DNA from: Endocalyx cinctus
Lineage: Eukaryota; Ascomycota; Sordariomycetes; Amphisphaeriales; Apiosporaceae
Direction of reading: 5' to 3'
NCBI GenBank assembly: GCA_001600455.1
Contig: BCKC01000007.1
Coordinates: 3,288,019 to 3,352,018 of the forward strand
DNA: 64,000 bases
This document shows, in pieces, positions 26,859 to 38,691 of the stretch (positions are counted from its first letter, which is position 1; each line of letters opens with the position of its first letter). A model generated the notes under the pieces. The model was not told the DNA's origin. It worked only from the letters and a program-made list of their open reading frames with translations, and did no database searches. Made by a program: the position numbers and the translations under genes.

Positions 26859-28025
26859 GAGGGCGGCACCCTTCTCTCAAGTTAGAAGTGGTTCTGCAGT
26901 TTTTTAACATATATGTTACGAGGTTATGACAGTTTTTATAATGCCTCGAGTAAGCATATATCGACAAGTGTTTTTCGACTTGTCGAAGGCGTTCTTTTCT
27001 TTCCCTTTTTCCTTTTCTTATTTCTACCCATTTCAAATCTAATCCTTCTACTATAAAAAAAGAGTACATATTTTTACCATAAATCTTCGAATTTTCTTAA
27101 TGTCGTTTAGATTATACCCCCGAGTCACTTTTTGTGGAAGAAGTACAAGAATGTCGACGAAACAGAAGACAAAGAAGAAAAAAAAACGAAGATAATGAGA
27201 GTAACTAAACGCGGATTAAACCTGGGATGGTCCTAACCCTTAAAGCTGATAGACTCCAGAGAAAACTTTTCACAGAAGGGAGGAGGAGTGAAGGGGAAGG
27301 ATATTATCGGATGTCCTTGCATCATTTAATATGGCAATGGACGCGGAAGATGTGTTTATGTGTGGGATGAAAAAAGAAAGCTATGGTTAGGTAATGATAC
27401 GTAATTAGAAAGAAATTCGAAAATCAAATCTAAATGACTTAATGAAGAGCGTATTGTTTGGACTATTTAATTTTGCGAATGTATTTTAGGCGCTGTCTTT
27501 GAAAATGTTGAAAACTGCCGTTTCTACGTACAAGTCAGGAAATCTTAGCCTCCTGAAACATGATGTTTTGGCGGTCTATGTGATGAATCACAGACATAAC
27601 AACATTCAGCACCAACATAAGGAAGTTTTGATGTTAGCCAGGCTCTTGATGTGGTGGGTAGGTAATTAGATCTTCATCTCATCTTAATCCAGACAGTGAT
27701 TAACATCTCTTCTTACTTTCTTCGTCTACTCTTCGTAATGCGGTTGTTAGGAGTTAAACAGGTATCTACGTATCACCGGGAAATCCTGCCGAATATGTCC
27801 AACGAATAGATGAATCAGAGTATACTCTTGGAGAGCACGTAGTTGCTACTCTTATATGTAGCCAAAATAGCCCTCCATGTTGATGGGTATAATTTACGAG
27901 CAGGTATCACGATCTTTTTTTCTTCGGTGCGACTTACCCACTAAAACATACATACGCATACATATACACATACCTTCGTGAATAAATAAGGGGGTCGGAC
28001 CAAACCCGGCATATAACGAGAAAGC
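26859..28025. other. Spacer after the kinesin gene
   Basis: No gene seen. A purine-rich stretch at about 27160-27200 and AT-rich sequence near 27400-27490 are the only features. It should contain the kinesin 3' UTR and the promoter of the Hce2-like gene. AATAAATAA near 27979 lies about 40 bp before the next ATG and could be a TATA-like element. Confidence 0.5.
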
Positions 28026-28749
28026 ATGAATCTCACCTACCTCCCTTCTTTCCTCCTCATACTACTTTCCGGTCTCTTTCCCGGTCCAGCCACGGCCTGG
28101 GTCGCGTCCGAGTTTCCATCCCCCATCAACCAGACATTCTGCGACCAAGTAGAATCATCAACGCAGCTAGAAGACCTGTCATCCGGGAACGAAAGCTCCC
28201 CTCACCTCCCGGCGAAAGTGACGAGCTGCCAGAACATCGCCGACGAATTCCGGAAAAGGCCCAGCTCTTACCGGGTCGATTGGCTGGCTAGGTACGAGGC
28301 CGTATCGTACCCGTACTTCGATTTCCCCGAGACGGATAAGGAGCAGGGCGGGTGCGCTTTCTCGATCGTGAGGGGGGATGAGAGGTCGGGGGCTAAGGTT
28401 TGGTGAGTTTTTTTTTCTCCTCTCTTTTCCTAGAAATGGCGTTTTAAAAAATAAGTAGTTAATATTGACAAAAAAAAAAAAAAAAAAAAAAACAAGGATC
28501 GGTAACGGTGATATTTCCGGCATCTTGGATAAGGCACTCGAGAATTCCAAACCCGACGGCACGGTAGCGAAAGGGGGTAACTTCTCCTGTCCGGACGCGG
28601 ACGACCTGACGCAGAGGATACCTCTCGAATATAGGATTTGGACGGGCCGGAAGGGGTATCATTCTTCGTCGGGTTCGATCGTTGATCGGTCTAATCACGT
28701 TGGGATGGCGGCTTTGGTGATCATCACGAGCGCTTTCTTTCTTGTTTGA
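28026..28749 (+). CDS. Secreted Ecp2/Hce2-like effector-domain protein with hydrophobic C-tail
   Basis: Two exons, 28026-28402 and 28497-28749, give 209 aa; the junction rebuilds Trp126. Residues 1-24 form a clear signal peptide. Cysteines are at 39, 68, 110 and 157, in the spacing and context of the Ecp2/Hce2 putative necrosis-inducing domain: SCQNIADEF, GGCAFSIV, WIGNGDISGILDKAL and GTVAKGGNFSC. N-glycosylation sequons are at about 35, 55 and 154. Unlike classical short Ecp2 proteins, it continues about 50 residues past the last Cys and ends in a hydrophobic stretch (VGMAALVIITSAFFLV), which suggests a GPI anchor or membrane tail. The domain assignment is by pattern recognition, not alignment. 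Homologues are secreted effectors or proteins of unknown role in non-pathogens. The intron ends with an A23 tract before CAAG, an unusual acceptor context. Confidence 0.7.
28470..28492 (+). repeat. A23 tract just before a splice acceptor
   Basis: Twenty-three A lie directly before the CAAG acceptor of the Hce2-like gene, where a pyrimidine tract would be expected. Length errors here would not change the protein. Confidence 0.75.
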
Positions 28750-30804
28750 TCCGTGGTGTTTTTTTTTCTCTCTCCTTGCCACTGTAGTGTGAATTGAGGG
28801 GTTGGTTACTTAGGTTAGATGTCTGGCGTTGGAAGGTCATGAGAGAGGCAAATTTTTAATTCCTAATTTTCCTTCATGAACTTTCTAGAAAATTTCTATT
28901 AATACATAGTACTGCGCCGGTTGATGTGACGGAGTAAATGTTAAAATGGAAGTTTCAGTATTTCATGATGGTTCCGTTCATTTTAGTAATTTCGTTATAT
29001 AATTGAGAGAGGGGAGTAAACAGTAAACGAGTCATCTCCTTTTTCTTCGTTCTTCGTGCTTACAATATGACCTGATTTTATTCACGACATCACATATTGG
29101 TTCCAAAGCTCTGGTTACTTGTTCTACACTATCTCGTAATTCTTACGTCGATCCCCAAAAATAAGACGTTGCTGGGTTTGACTTAACTGACCTGCAATAG
29201 GTATATACGTACGTAGTTAGTGTAGGTCGAGATAAGATTTCGTTCGTCCACCTCGATTTTTACTATTTTCAGCTTTGGCTACTTTAGTTGACTATTCCCC
29301 AAATAAAAAGAGATTCGAGCCCTGATCCTTGATCCTTGGCATTTGCGTTGATTGATATGGAACTAGAACAACGACATGGCGTGACAGTAACGGTATTGGA
29401 ACTGATATGATATCTCGAGAGATAACGAATACCCTTCACCCACTTATGTGTTAGATAAACAACGAGTAAAGTCACTTTTACAGGATTTCTGCTCTTTCTC
29501 TCTCTCTCTCTGCCTCTCTGTCTCTTTCTTTTCAGAGTAAACACGGAATTAGTAATAATTATTATAATTAGACAATAATAAACAACCTCTTCGAAGATCT
29601 CTATCCTATGGGCTGATATGTGTATGTCAATGTACTTTGTGTATCATTATTAAGTTAAGCAAGTGTTAAACTAACTGCACTTTAGGTAAAGTGATCATCG
29701 AAGAGTCATTCATGCAACGTCAATCCTCAAGTTTCCACTGTAAAGTGTAAATGTTATTGTTCTCTTTGGGTCTAAATGTTACCAAGACGACAAGTGATGT
29801 ACCGTATATAAACATTTAATTCTTTTTAAAGTTCAAAAGGACGTTTCGTTGGAAAAAACCTAACTACGAATTATATCGAATAATCTGTCTATAGTGTGTT
29901 ACGTTTATGCGCGTCTTACGTCGTGTCGTATTGTATTGTATTGTATGATCTTGGTCGTGTGTTGGGATTACTCCGTTATCTGCTTCCAAGGTTACTTCTC
30001 AATATCATATCTCTACTAATTATCCCCCCCCACCCCATATTTTCTCACGTATTACATATCCACAACTACCGGTTAGCATGCAACTCTACGTATCGGATCC
30101 GCCGACTCGGGAGATGATCGATACTATCCCGTTGATAATCACTTGGCTCCGTGAGCACCAAAAGAAAACCCATACCGCTTAGTAGGTAGTGCGGTACAAT
30201 GTTTCCGATAAGTGAGCAAATCCGTAGGAGCTTTCAACTATGTCGATCTCTCTTGATTGGTCCCATGTCGTCGCTATCTCTGAGCTCAAAGCTCTCCCCC
30301 CCTGCTCATGTCGCTCATACTGCAGATAAGTTCGACTTACCCCTGATAACTTAAAAAAACTTATTTTACCTTGCCATTCGAATCTCTCTCTTTTCTTTAA
30401 TTTGCGTCTATCTCCCCTCCTCAAATACCGGTTCGTCGCCCTACCCCGTCTGTCCTTTCGGACGTCAGCCTGAACTTTCTGATGAACCTATTATCGTCCT
30501 TCCGTTCCTAGACCTTGATTCTGCGGTGTAACAATCAAAAAAAATCATTGATTGTCTATAGCGTACTAGTATAGCTCAGCCTGCATAATTCGTGTATTTC
30601 CTTTCTTCGGACTATACGCGAATTGCTTCTTCTATAATATTTATCAATTGGTTATATTTAACTTGAATATTGTTTTTCTTTCTTTCTTTTTGCTTATCTC
30701 TCACCATCTCCCCCTCTATTTCCTCTCCCTTCTATTTAATACGCACATACCTTGTATTTCAAGAAAAAAAAGGCAAGCGAAAAAAAACAAGAGTATCATT
30801 CACC
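28750..30804. other. Spacer before the amino-acid permease
   Basis: No supported gene. A (CT)n run sits near 29490-29528 (AG-rich on the minus strand). The final 150 bp before the permease ATG are pyrimidine-rich (TTTCTTTCTTTC and CTCCCCCTCT) and contain no upstream ATG, as is common in fungal leaders. Confidence 0.5.
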
Positions 30805-32678
30805 ATGACCAGTACTCCGGAAGAGAAGTTGAAAGTCGACCCGAAGCCGGGCGTCGACAGCGACGACGGCCCGGAGACGGGCTCGACGTTCGAGATAGAC
30901 CCGGAGCAGTACGAGGTCTTCAAGAAGACGGAAGACGGCGTCAACTTCCGAAACGTCAGCTGGCAGCGCGCCACCATCATCTTCCTCAAGCTCATCTTCG
31001 CCACCGGCGTGCTGTCCATACCGACCGCCATGCTGAGCTTGGGGGCCGTCGGCGGTTCGCTTTCCGTCGTGGGGTGGTCGATAATGAATACATGTAAGCA
31101 GAAATGAATTAGATATATATATAAAAGAATGAGTGGCCATAATACTAAACAAATTATCTCCGTAGATACTGCTGTCATCCAGGGTGACTTCAAAACGAGA
31201 CACCCCGAATGTCATTGTGAGTATAGAACCATAACCTAATATCAATTTTAACTTTGGCTTACAATTAGCAGCGCTGCCTGATATGGGTTATAAAGTAGGA
31301 GGTGTATGGTTCAGAGAATTAATCGGTGCTCTATACCTTATTGCCTTTGTTCTCTGCACTGGAACCGGCATCGTTGGCCTTTCCGTCGGGTTGAACGCCT
31401 TATCCGACCACGCCGCTTGTACCGGTACGTCCTCACCCCCCTCCTTTAACCCGTAATTCATTTATCAAACCCGCGACTAAAGAGAAGCCGTAAACTCTCT
31501 TCCCGCATCTTTTTTTTTTTTTTTTTGCTGATGAAATGTATGTACGTAGTGTGGTGGGCCTTCCTCTCGATGGTAGTCATCACGGCGACGGCCTCGGTCC
31601 GGACCCTGCACAACATCGGCTGGCTCACGTGGGTCGGCTTCTTCTCCATCTTCATCGCCGTCTTCGTCGTCGTCATCGGCGTCACGACGAGGGACCGACC
31701 CGCCGCCGCTCCCCAGGAGGGGCCCTTCGAGCTCGGCTACTACGTCATCGCTTACCCGACCTTCGTCGAGGGCCTCACCGCGACCGCCACCATCTTCGTC
31801 TCGAGCGCCGGCACGTCCGCCTTCCTGCCCGTCATCTCCGAGATGAGGAACCCTCGCGACTACAAGAAGGCTCTGTACTGCTGCATGGCGTTTGTGGGCG
31901 CGGTAAGTAACCTAAGTTCTTTCCTTTTTTTTTGTAGTTTTGCATTGCGGATTCTACGACTGGAACTGGATAGCAAGTCTGTTTGATAATTTATATGACT
32001 TACTGACTTAATATCGACGTCCGCAGGCATACCTATCCTTCTCGCTCGTCGTATACAGATGGACCGGCCAATGGGTAGCGAACCCGTCTCTGGGAAGCGC
32101 GGGCGGCACCGTCAAGAAAGTCGCGTACGGGATCGGTCTCGTCGGCCTCGTCGTGAGCGGCTGCGTCTACCTGCATGTGGCGTCCAAGTACGTGTTCGTG
32201 CGGATCCTGCGAAACACGCGCCACCTGCAGTCGAACACGGTGGTCCACTGGGTCACCTGGATCGGCTGCACCGTCGTCTTGGGGGTCATCGCGTTCGTGC
32301 TCGCCGAGGCCATCGCCATCTTCAGCTACATCATCGCCCTCGTCGGCTCCGTCTGCTTCGCTCCCATGGCTATCACCATCCCCGGCGTCTTGTGGCTGTA
32401 CGACTTCGGTCACTACAGGAAGGGTAACCTCAAGCAGAAGCTCGCCTACCTCTTCCATTGGTTCATCATCTTCTTGGGATTGTTCATCACTGTTGGCGGA
32501 ACGTAAGTGCTTTCTGTTTTGGAAGTATATTCCTTCTCTCTCTATTTAGTGTGAGACGCTAACGTAGTAAACGACAAATAACAGATATTCTACTATTCTA
32601 TCCATCATTGACGCCTACGCGGACGGCACCATCGGCTCGGCCTTCAGCTGCGCGGATAACTCGAATAGCGGTCATTAG
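30805..32678 (+). CDS. mtr: Neutral amino-acid permease, Mtr-like (AAAP family)
   Basis: Six exons: 30805-31093, 31166-31216, 31269-31424, 31550-31902, 32027-32502 and 32585-32678. They join in frame to 472 aa; the second exon is only 51 nt. All introns are GT-AG, and the third contains a T16 tract. After a polar cytosolic N-terminus of about 50 residues come roughly eleven membrane segments, beginning with ATIIFLKLIFATGVLSIPTA. That first-helix pattern and the GxGxVGLSVG-like segment fit the Aa_trans/AAAP family and the Neurospora Mtr group of plasma-membrane proton-coupled importers of neutral and aromatic amino acids. Substrate is inferred from the family only. It lies between two genes for secreted proteins on the same strand. 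The reading frame is complete and no key region is missing. Confidence 0.88.
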
Positions 32679-33997
32679 ACGGTGGACCCCCTTTAAAAAG
32701 AAGGGTCAACGGATTCTGGGGAGATATATGCTATTTCTGTCCTTCGCTCGTATTTCTTTTAAGGGTCCTATATAACTTCTGCTCTTGTGATGCTTACGAC
32801 GCATCCAGTTTCGGCTATATCCGGAATTATGTCATATATCACGATATGCTATATAAAGAATTAGCGCTTGCTTGATAGATGTCACGATAAAAATTGACGC
32901 ATTGAAACAGGAAGGTGGATATATTTTTGATAGATATGGCATTAACTTTCGACTCAATAAGTTTGCGGGGTTTCGCTGGGGCCAGGGATTAGACACGAGT
33001 TCTTCAAGGAAAGATGAGATGATAAAACTATTCAATATTAATACATATAGGGTGATTATATGTCGAATATCAAGAAGTATGCTATAAGTGTTATAAGTTA
33101 AGAAAATACCAAGTGGCCAAGCTGTTCAAGAGCACTTGGAAAACTGCCCCTTTTCGTAACATAATCTTTCTTTTGAACCCTTAATTTTTAAATATTCCCT
33201 GTGAATGCTGCACAGGCCAACGATTTTTTTTTTGGGGATATCCAAGCTTTGGCAGTAATACGTACAAGGAGAAGGGGGGGGGGGATACGTAATAAATGGT
33301 TTTCGGATCGTTCGTCTCAAATTGGCACTGAGGACCGAGATCTCGGGTTGTCAATTGCAACCTCACTGCATAAAGGTAAATTAAACAAGGCTTATACTTA
33401 CCGGGTCCGGACAAGTACCGCCAATTTCTTGATTTTCAGAACTACTATTCGATCTAACGAGACTCTACTCAACACGTGTGATATGATGAGTGATAGGATA
33501 TACCCTGGTTTTCGAATTTACTTATTGACTAGTTAGATATTTTCACTTCTCTTAGAGATAAACAGGCTCTGAAGAGAGAGGGAGAGAAGAGAAACGCGCT
33601 TGGGTTCTGTTTAGCGAGTGGACGAGACAAACGCATAGACACCTGATATGATAATAGTAACACCTTCGTTTTACAGAATGAGACAAACGAGATTATTATG
33701 TGACCAAGTTTTATGGTAGATCAGTACCAGAAGCCCGATGGCCTTTTTTTTTATGTGTGGGGTTGATTGAGAATATTGCCGTTTTTCCAGTCTTAGTCGT
33801 CATAAAACCAGGGTTACACTGGCAATGCTGGCGATCATCCGAGATTAAATTACCGACAATTTAGTACCGTAATTCTTCTCGTTTTTTTTTTCTCCCCTTT
33901 CGATGCGACGGCGAAGAGAATAAACTACCTCCTTCTTCTTTGCTAGCTTAAAGAGAGCGATACAGTGAAGTAACCCGAGAATAATCATCTACGTGCT
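32679..33997. other. Spacer between permease and NLP genes
   Basis: No gene recognised; short frames near 32872-33087 and 33201-33536 have no protein-like features. A G9-10 run lies near 33276-33285. The right end is the promoter region of the NLP gene. Confidence 0.5.
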
Positions 33998-34005
33998 TAT
34001 ATAAA
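33998..34005 (+). promoter_or_regulatory. TATA box of the NLP gene
   Basis: TATATAAA, about 218 bp upstream of the NLP start codon. It is followed by a leader with pyrimidine-rich stretches. It is the clearest TATA element in the window and fits a strongly inducible gene. Confidence 0.5.
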
Positions 34006-34031
34006 GCACAGAGCACCTCCCACCAAATTAG

Positions 34032-34124
34032 ATGAAGATCTTCTCTATCCATCAAGCACACACGCGTCTGCTCCTTTTCCAGTGCAAGACCCTGCCGCAG
34101 TTCGATCGATCGGTTTTTTGTTAA
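34032..34124 (+). promoter_or_regulatory. Upstream ORF in the NLP leader
   Basis: An ATG-to-TAA frame of 31 codons (30 aa) lies between the TATA box and the NLP start codon, in a weak start context (T at -3). If transcription starts near 34025 or earlier it would be in the mRNA leader and could lower translation of the main frame. Confidence 0.35.
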
Positions 34125-34222
34125 TTAATTATTAGTACCTTCCATTCGTTTTCATATTTCTTCTTCTTCTTCTCTTCAACTAATAATAATAATAATAAAC
34201 CAATCGTTTTCGTTCAAACAAA

Positions 34223-35095
34223 ATGCGTGCCGGACAGATCTTCACCCTCGCCGTCGCCGCTCTCGGCTTCGGCGCCGATGCCATGCCTGTTTCGGGCCTG
34301 ACCTCCCGCGCCGTCATAGACCACGACAAAGTCGTCGGCTTTGCCCAGTCGGCCTCGACCTTGGCCACCACCTTCAAGCCCTGGCTTAAGGTTGTCAACG
34401 GCTGCGTGCCGTTCCCGGCTGTGGATGCCGATGGTAACACTTCGTAAGTAGATATTCAGAGAGAGAGATAGAGAGGGAAATAAGACTTCTTTTTTCGGTG
34501 CTAATTGGTATTATTTTAAAGTGGTGGTTTGAAGCCTACCGGAAGTTCAAACGGCGGATGCAGCTCGGACTTGGGACAAGTCTACAGCCGAGAGGAGCAG
34601 TACGGTGATTATTACGCCATCATGTACGCGTGGTAAGTAACAAATCTTTCCTTTCGAATTTCCCTTTTCCAAAAGGAAGAGCAAAAAAACTAAACTTCTC
34701 CCGAAAAAAAAAAAAAAAACAGGTACATGCCGAAAGATTCGCCCTCCACCGGCCTCGGGCACCGACACGACTGGGAAGCGGCCGTAGTCTGGCTCCGCAG
34801 CGCCAGCGACGCCACGATGGTCTCCCTCTCGACGTCCGGCCACGGCAAGTTCACCACCATCTCGAGCGACCTCCCGCTCGACGGCGTCCGGCCCAAGATC
34901 CGGTACTACAGCATCTACCCGCTCGACCACCAGCTCGGCACCACGGACGAGAAGGGCGGGGAGCAGCCCTTAATCGGCTGGGACCGCCTCACCGACGCCG
35001 CGCGGACGGCCCTCCAGAACACCGACTTCGGCGACGCCAACGTGCCCTTCAAGGACGGCAACTTCGAGGATAACCTCGCTAAGGCGTATCCGTAA
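34223..35095 (+). CDS. Necrosis- and ethylene-inducing-like protein (NLP, NPP1 domain)
   Basis: Three exons, 34223-34443, 34522-34632 and 34723-35095, give 234 aa. A signal peptide covers about residues 1-20. The NPP1 domain carries the diagnostic heptapeptide GHRHDWE at 123-129, which binds the divalent cation. Cysteines at 61 and 87 are the pair typical of type 1 NLPs. NLPs are secreted; the cytolytic members bind plant sphingolipids at the plasma membrane, while others do not kill plant cells. Which class this is cannot be told from the motif alone. Both introns are GT-AG (78 and 90 nt). The second ends in A16-CAG, an A-tract acceptor like that of the Hce2-like gene. The main ATG is in good context (AAA before it). 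The frame is complete, with no breaks. Confidence 0.93.
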
Positions 35096-35995
35096 AAAAA
35101 AATAGGCCGGATATGAAGTCTTATGTGGCAAATGACTAGGAATTTATAATTTAATGTATATATAAGAAGAAAAAAAACTACTTAATTTATAGTCAATAAT
35201 TAAATAATACGTTAAATCATCGCAAATACGCCAAGTCTTAGGACGTGTAGAAACTCGGCCAATTTTCTCCGGCTGGGTGGAACTCCCCCCGTAGCGGCAC
35301 CGTAGGATGGGTTTATCGGTTCTCAAGTTAGTTCGGAGACCCCAGTTTCTTCGGCCCGTCAGAGTAGATGCCCGCGGCAAAGCGGGATACATTGATACAA
35401 AAGAGAAATTCCGGGCTTGGCGGTAATGCTTGAATAGTGATGCGGCACAGCATAATATATGGTATGATACGTGCTTGTAGATGGGAGGTGGTTCCACCTG
35501 GTAGCCGACGGTAAACTTCGGGATCTTCAATAAATATACTAATTCTTTCGAGCATTGTCTTGATATATCTTATGTGTAATACAACGACTTAGAGGACGCT
35601 TGACTGATAATAAAGTGAGCCTAACAAGTAATTAATTCATATATGTACATAGGTACTGCTCAGCCAAGGCTCATTATGGTAGACAACAACTCAGAGTATG
35701 GGAGGTCATATATAAAATATAGACAAAACGGCAATTAGTCTTGGTTATCAAAAAGTTTATTAATTTATTTTAAATTTCGTCCAGTATACAGCGCCGATGA
35801 GAATGCAAATGATTCGAAGAGAAGTTTTCTATCTTTCTTTCTTCATCCAATACCTAAAACTCCGCAACCCCCTCCAGCGTTGCCGGACGCTAGCCCCCAT
35901 GATCTTAAATATATATAAAAAGAAAAATGCAGGCCTCTTTATTTATTTATTTATTTTATTTTATCTTGTTTCATTCATTTGGCTTTAACTCGGTC
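35096..35995. other. Spacer between NLP and MARVEL genes (convergent)
   Basis: No gene seen. It contains the 3' UTRs of both neighbours and a TTTA microsatellite at about 35939-35963 just beyond the MARVEL stop codon. Confidence 0.5.
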
Positions 35996-36607
35996 TTATA
36001 CCATAGCCTCGGGCTTGCCGCGGAACGAGTTCATGTGCTTGTCGACCTGCGCGTTGACCTTGCTCGTGACCTTATCCTCGAGGGAGCCGAGCTGCTGATC
36101 GATCTTGGCGTTCGCCTTCTTGACGATAAAAGTACGGAGGAAGCCATACACGGCGGTGCCGAGCCAGAAGACGGCGTTGACGAGGTCGATCCAGACGGCG
36201 TGACGCATCCTCGAGATCTTGGCGCCCTCGTAGTACTCGTGGCCGTCGTCGTCCTCCATGCCCAAGAAGATGCGGGCGAAGGTGCCGAAGAGAGCGATCC
36301 AGAGGACGAAGAGGAACGCGTCCCAGGCGAAGAGCCGGTGCGAGCGGAAGAACGGGTTCGGGATCGCGTACAGGACGCACGTGATCCCCGAGAGACCGGC
36401 GACGAGCAGGGCGTACACCCAGGCCGGGTTCTGCGACTCCTGCGCTTCCCGGTCGGCGTGCACCTTGACGCCGTACAGGCCGATCACGGTGATGGCGAAG
36501 ATCAGCTGGATACCGCGGGCTGCCCATCGCGCCCAGGTCTCGTAGATGTAGAACTGCTTGGAAACGGCACCCTTGCCGACTTTGGAAACGAGAGACTTCA
36601 ACTGCAT
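35996..36607 (-). CDS. MARVEL-domain membrane protein
   Basis: An intronless frame of 203 aa starting at ATG 36607. Four hydrophobic helices are visible: about residues 32-48 (GIQLIFAITVIGLYGV), 62-83, 92-115 and 140-162. This four-helix layout is that of fungal MARVEL proteins, which sit in plasma membrane or vesicle membranes, often near eisosomes. Short polar ends face one side, and the C-terminal tail of about 40 residues is charged and possibly helical (KANAKIDQQLGSLEDKV). An acidic loop (MEDDDGHEYY) separates helices 3 and 4. The function of this member is unknown. The opposite-strand frame of 258 codons is a shadow caused by GC-rich codon use. Confidence 0.8.
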   Translation of the reverse strand: MQLKSLVSKVGKGAVSKQFYIYETWARWAARGIQLIFAITVIGLYGVKVHADREAQESQNPAWVYALLVAGLSGITCVLYAIPNPFFRSHRLFAWDAFLFVLWIALFGTFARIFLGMEDDDGHEYYEGAKISRMRHAVWIDLVNAVFWLGTAVYGFLRTFIVKKANAKIDQQLGSLEDKVTSKVNAQVDKHMNSFRGKPEAMV

Positions 36608-38691
36608 TTTGTCTTTCTGTTTTTGTTTTTATATGTGTGTTGTGTAGATGTCTGTATTTTTAGCTGGGTTGAGATATATGTAATATTTCGTGTGATTAAT
36701 TAAACACTTTGAGTAATTTTGCTTTTTTTAGATGTATCAAGAATCAGAACATATGTAAAGAGTGTAGCTTGGTAGAGAGTATGAGCGTATGTGGCTCAAG
36801 TATATTCTTTAAAAGAGCGAATATTAAGGAAAAGTTATAAGTTCTTGACACCCAGCGTCTGTTGAAAAAATAACGGTAAGGAAACAGTTGATGAGGAGAA
36901 GAGGAAACGAAAAATATGTTTATTGGTATAGAGAGGGCATCTCGTACATATAGTTACGTGACGCAGACAAAGACTATATACAGATTACTTGTAACCCAGG
37001 CCACAGAAGTTGACCTGGAGTGAATTTCCGTGACAAGCGCCATTGGTTAACAAGGAATGTTTTCTTAGTTTCAGAGAAATCTGTGGCAACGTATAATGAA
37101 AGGTTCTAAACCTGGCCCTTTTTGGCGTCAATGAAGGTGGGAATCAAAGAAAAAGAATGATTCTGAGCCAACAGACGAGAGAGCTGTCAATGATATGAAG
37201 TGGAGATGGCCGACGATTCTTTGTATTGAATCGAAACTGGACTCATTAATTGACTGGCTCTGAAGCGTTTATCGCTGATACTGGTAGATGGATAAGGGCG
37301 CTAAACGGTGAATCTTAGCAGGCCTAAATAGAGACCTTATTAGACCTAAACGGGTGTACTACAGAGTGCAGAGTACTATATTTAGCTTTATTTTTTGGGC
37401 GTTTAAAATACCCAACTTAGGTAATCAGACCTGTCAGGTAGACCCGTGGACCCATTTCTACGCGCCTGTGACTTGGCAAGTCTCTCAATCCCTACCCTAC
37501 ATCTCCAGCTCTGCCAGTCTGTCTCAGAATCAGACCTGACAGACATGACATACCTTCGCTCTCAGCTGATCCGAGGATGGAGAGATGATCATCAATAATA
37601 TCTTAAATTCAGCTTGTGCTACTCGAAGGAAAAAACTGTACCTGCGTAGAGAGTTTTACACATCGTCACACAACATACACCCTCACTGACTCATTTATTG
37701 CTTATCCGAACCGACGGCCACTCAGCTGCACGTATAGTAACCGCCGCGCTTTCCCGAAATGATGCGCCAACCATCTCCCGTAACACAAGGCAAGGAGAGA
37801 GCCAAAGTCATTAACCATTCATCATTTATACTCTATATATACTACAAATAGTGTGCCCGGGAAGTTGGTACGACTTTCAGCTTGATCATTCACCGCATCA
37901 CCTCGTCTATCCAACCGTTTGTCCCACCCGATGCAGTGAAGCAGTCACCAACCGTGATAAGATTATCACCGAATATTGATAAAGTAACATCTATCCAGGC
38001 ACTTCTATTTTCTGACCAGTTGATCTATAATTGTGATCGAATAATCGAAATAATCATACTACTAATAAAAGAAGAAATGTATCAATTTATTGGTAATGTC
38101 ATTTTCGCTTTGGTTCACACGGACAAATTGTTGATGTCAGTTATCCTATCAGATGATTTCTTATTTAGAACAAAGACATCATCTCGCCAGAGCCTCCCTC
38201 GTTCGGCGTCTGTGGAACTGCCTGGAAAATATACCGCCGGCAGCCTTGCCCGTTTCTACAAATGAAAGCTCATATAAACATTTTCAAAGCCTGTTTATTG
38301 GAATTACCCAATTTCAGGTTGGCAGTTTCCTTGTCTTTTCCAACCTTCCGGGTCACAGGTATATTATTTAAAGTATTATTCTTAGTACCGAGAGTGATCA
38401 AGATATTAAGAGTCACCAACATAACACGCCTTCGGGTATCTAGTCTATATACGGGGTATCAAAATACGCCGTATAAGAGTACTGCTTCAACTCTATTGCC
38501 GGTAGGGTCTAGTTCTTCGACTCAACCCTAGTTATACCTGAACTGTTCTCGTCGTATCTACTTGTTCTACATATACCGAATATTCCACATATATATATAT
38601 ATTTCCCACCTACTATCATTACCAAAATAATCTATCTATATACATCTAAGAGGCCGCAACAAGTATTGCCCAAACTGCTTAACTAGCAACG
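36608..38691. other. Two-kb spacer between divergent genes
   Basis: No gene I can support. Frames at 37354-37539 and 37882-38265 are open but unlike proteins and lack codon bias. It separates the MARVEL gene (leftward) from the orphan gene (rightward) and must hold both promoters. Confidence 0.5.

Noticed and set aside
33201..33536. 111-codon plus frame after the permease
   Set aside because: Starts in a T/G-run region, has no domain features and no coding bias.
35927..36703. 258-codon plus-strand frame opposite the MARVEL gene
   Set aside because: Shadow of GC-rich codons; the minus-strand frame has four coherent membrane helices, this one has none.
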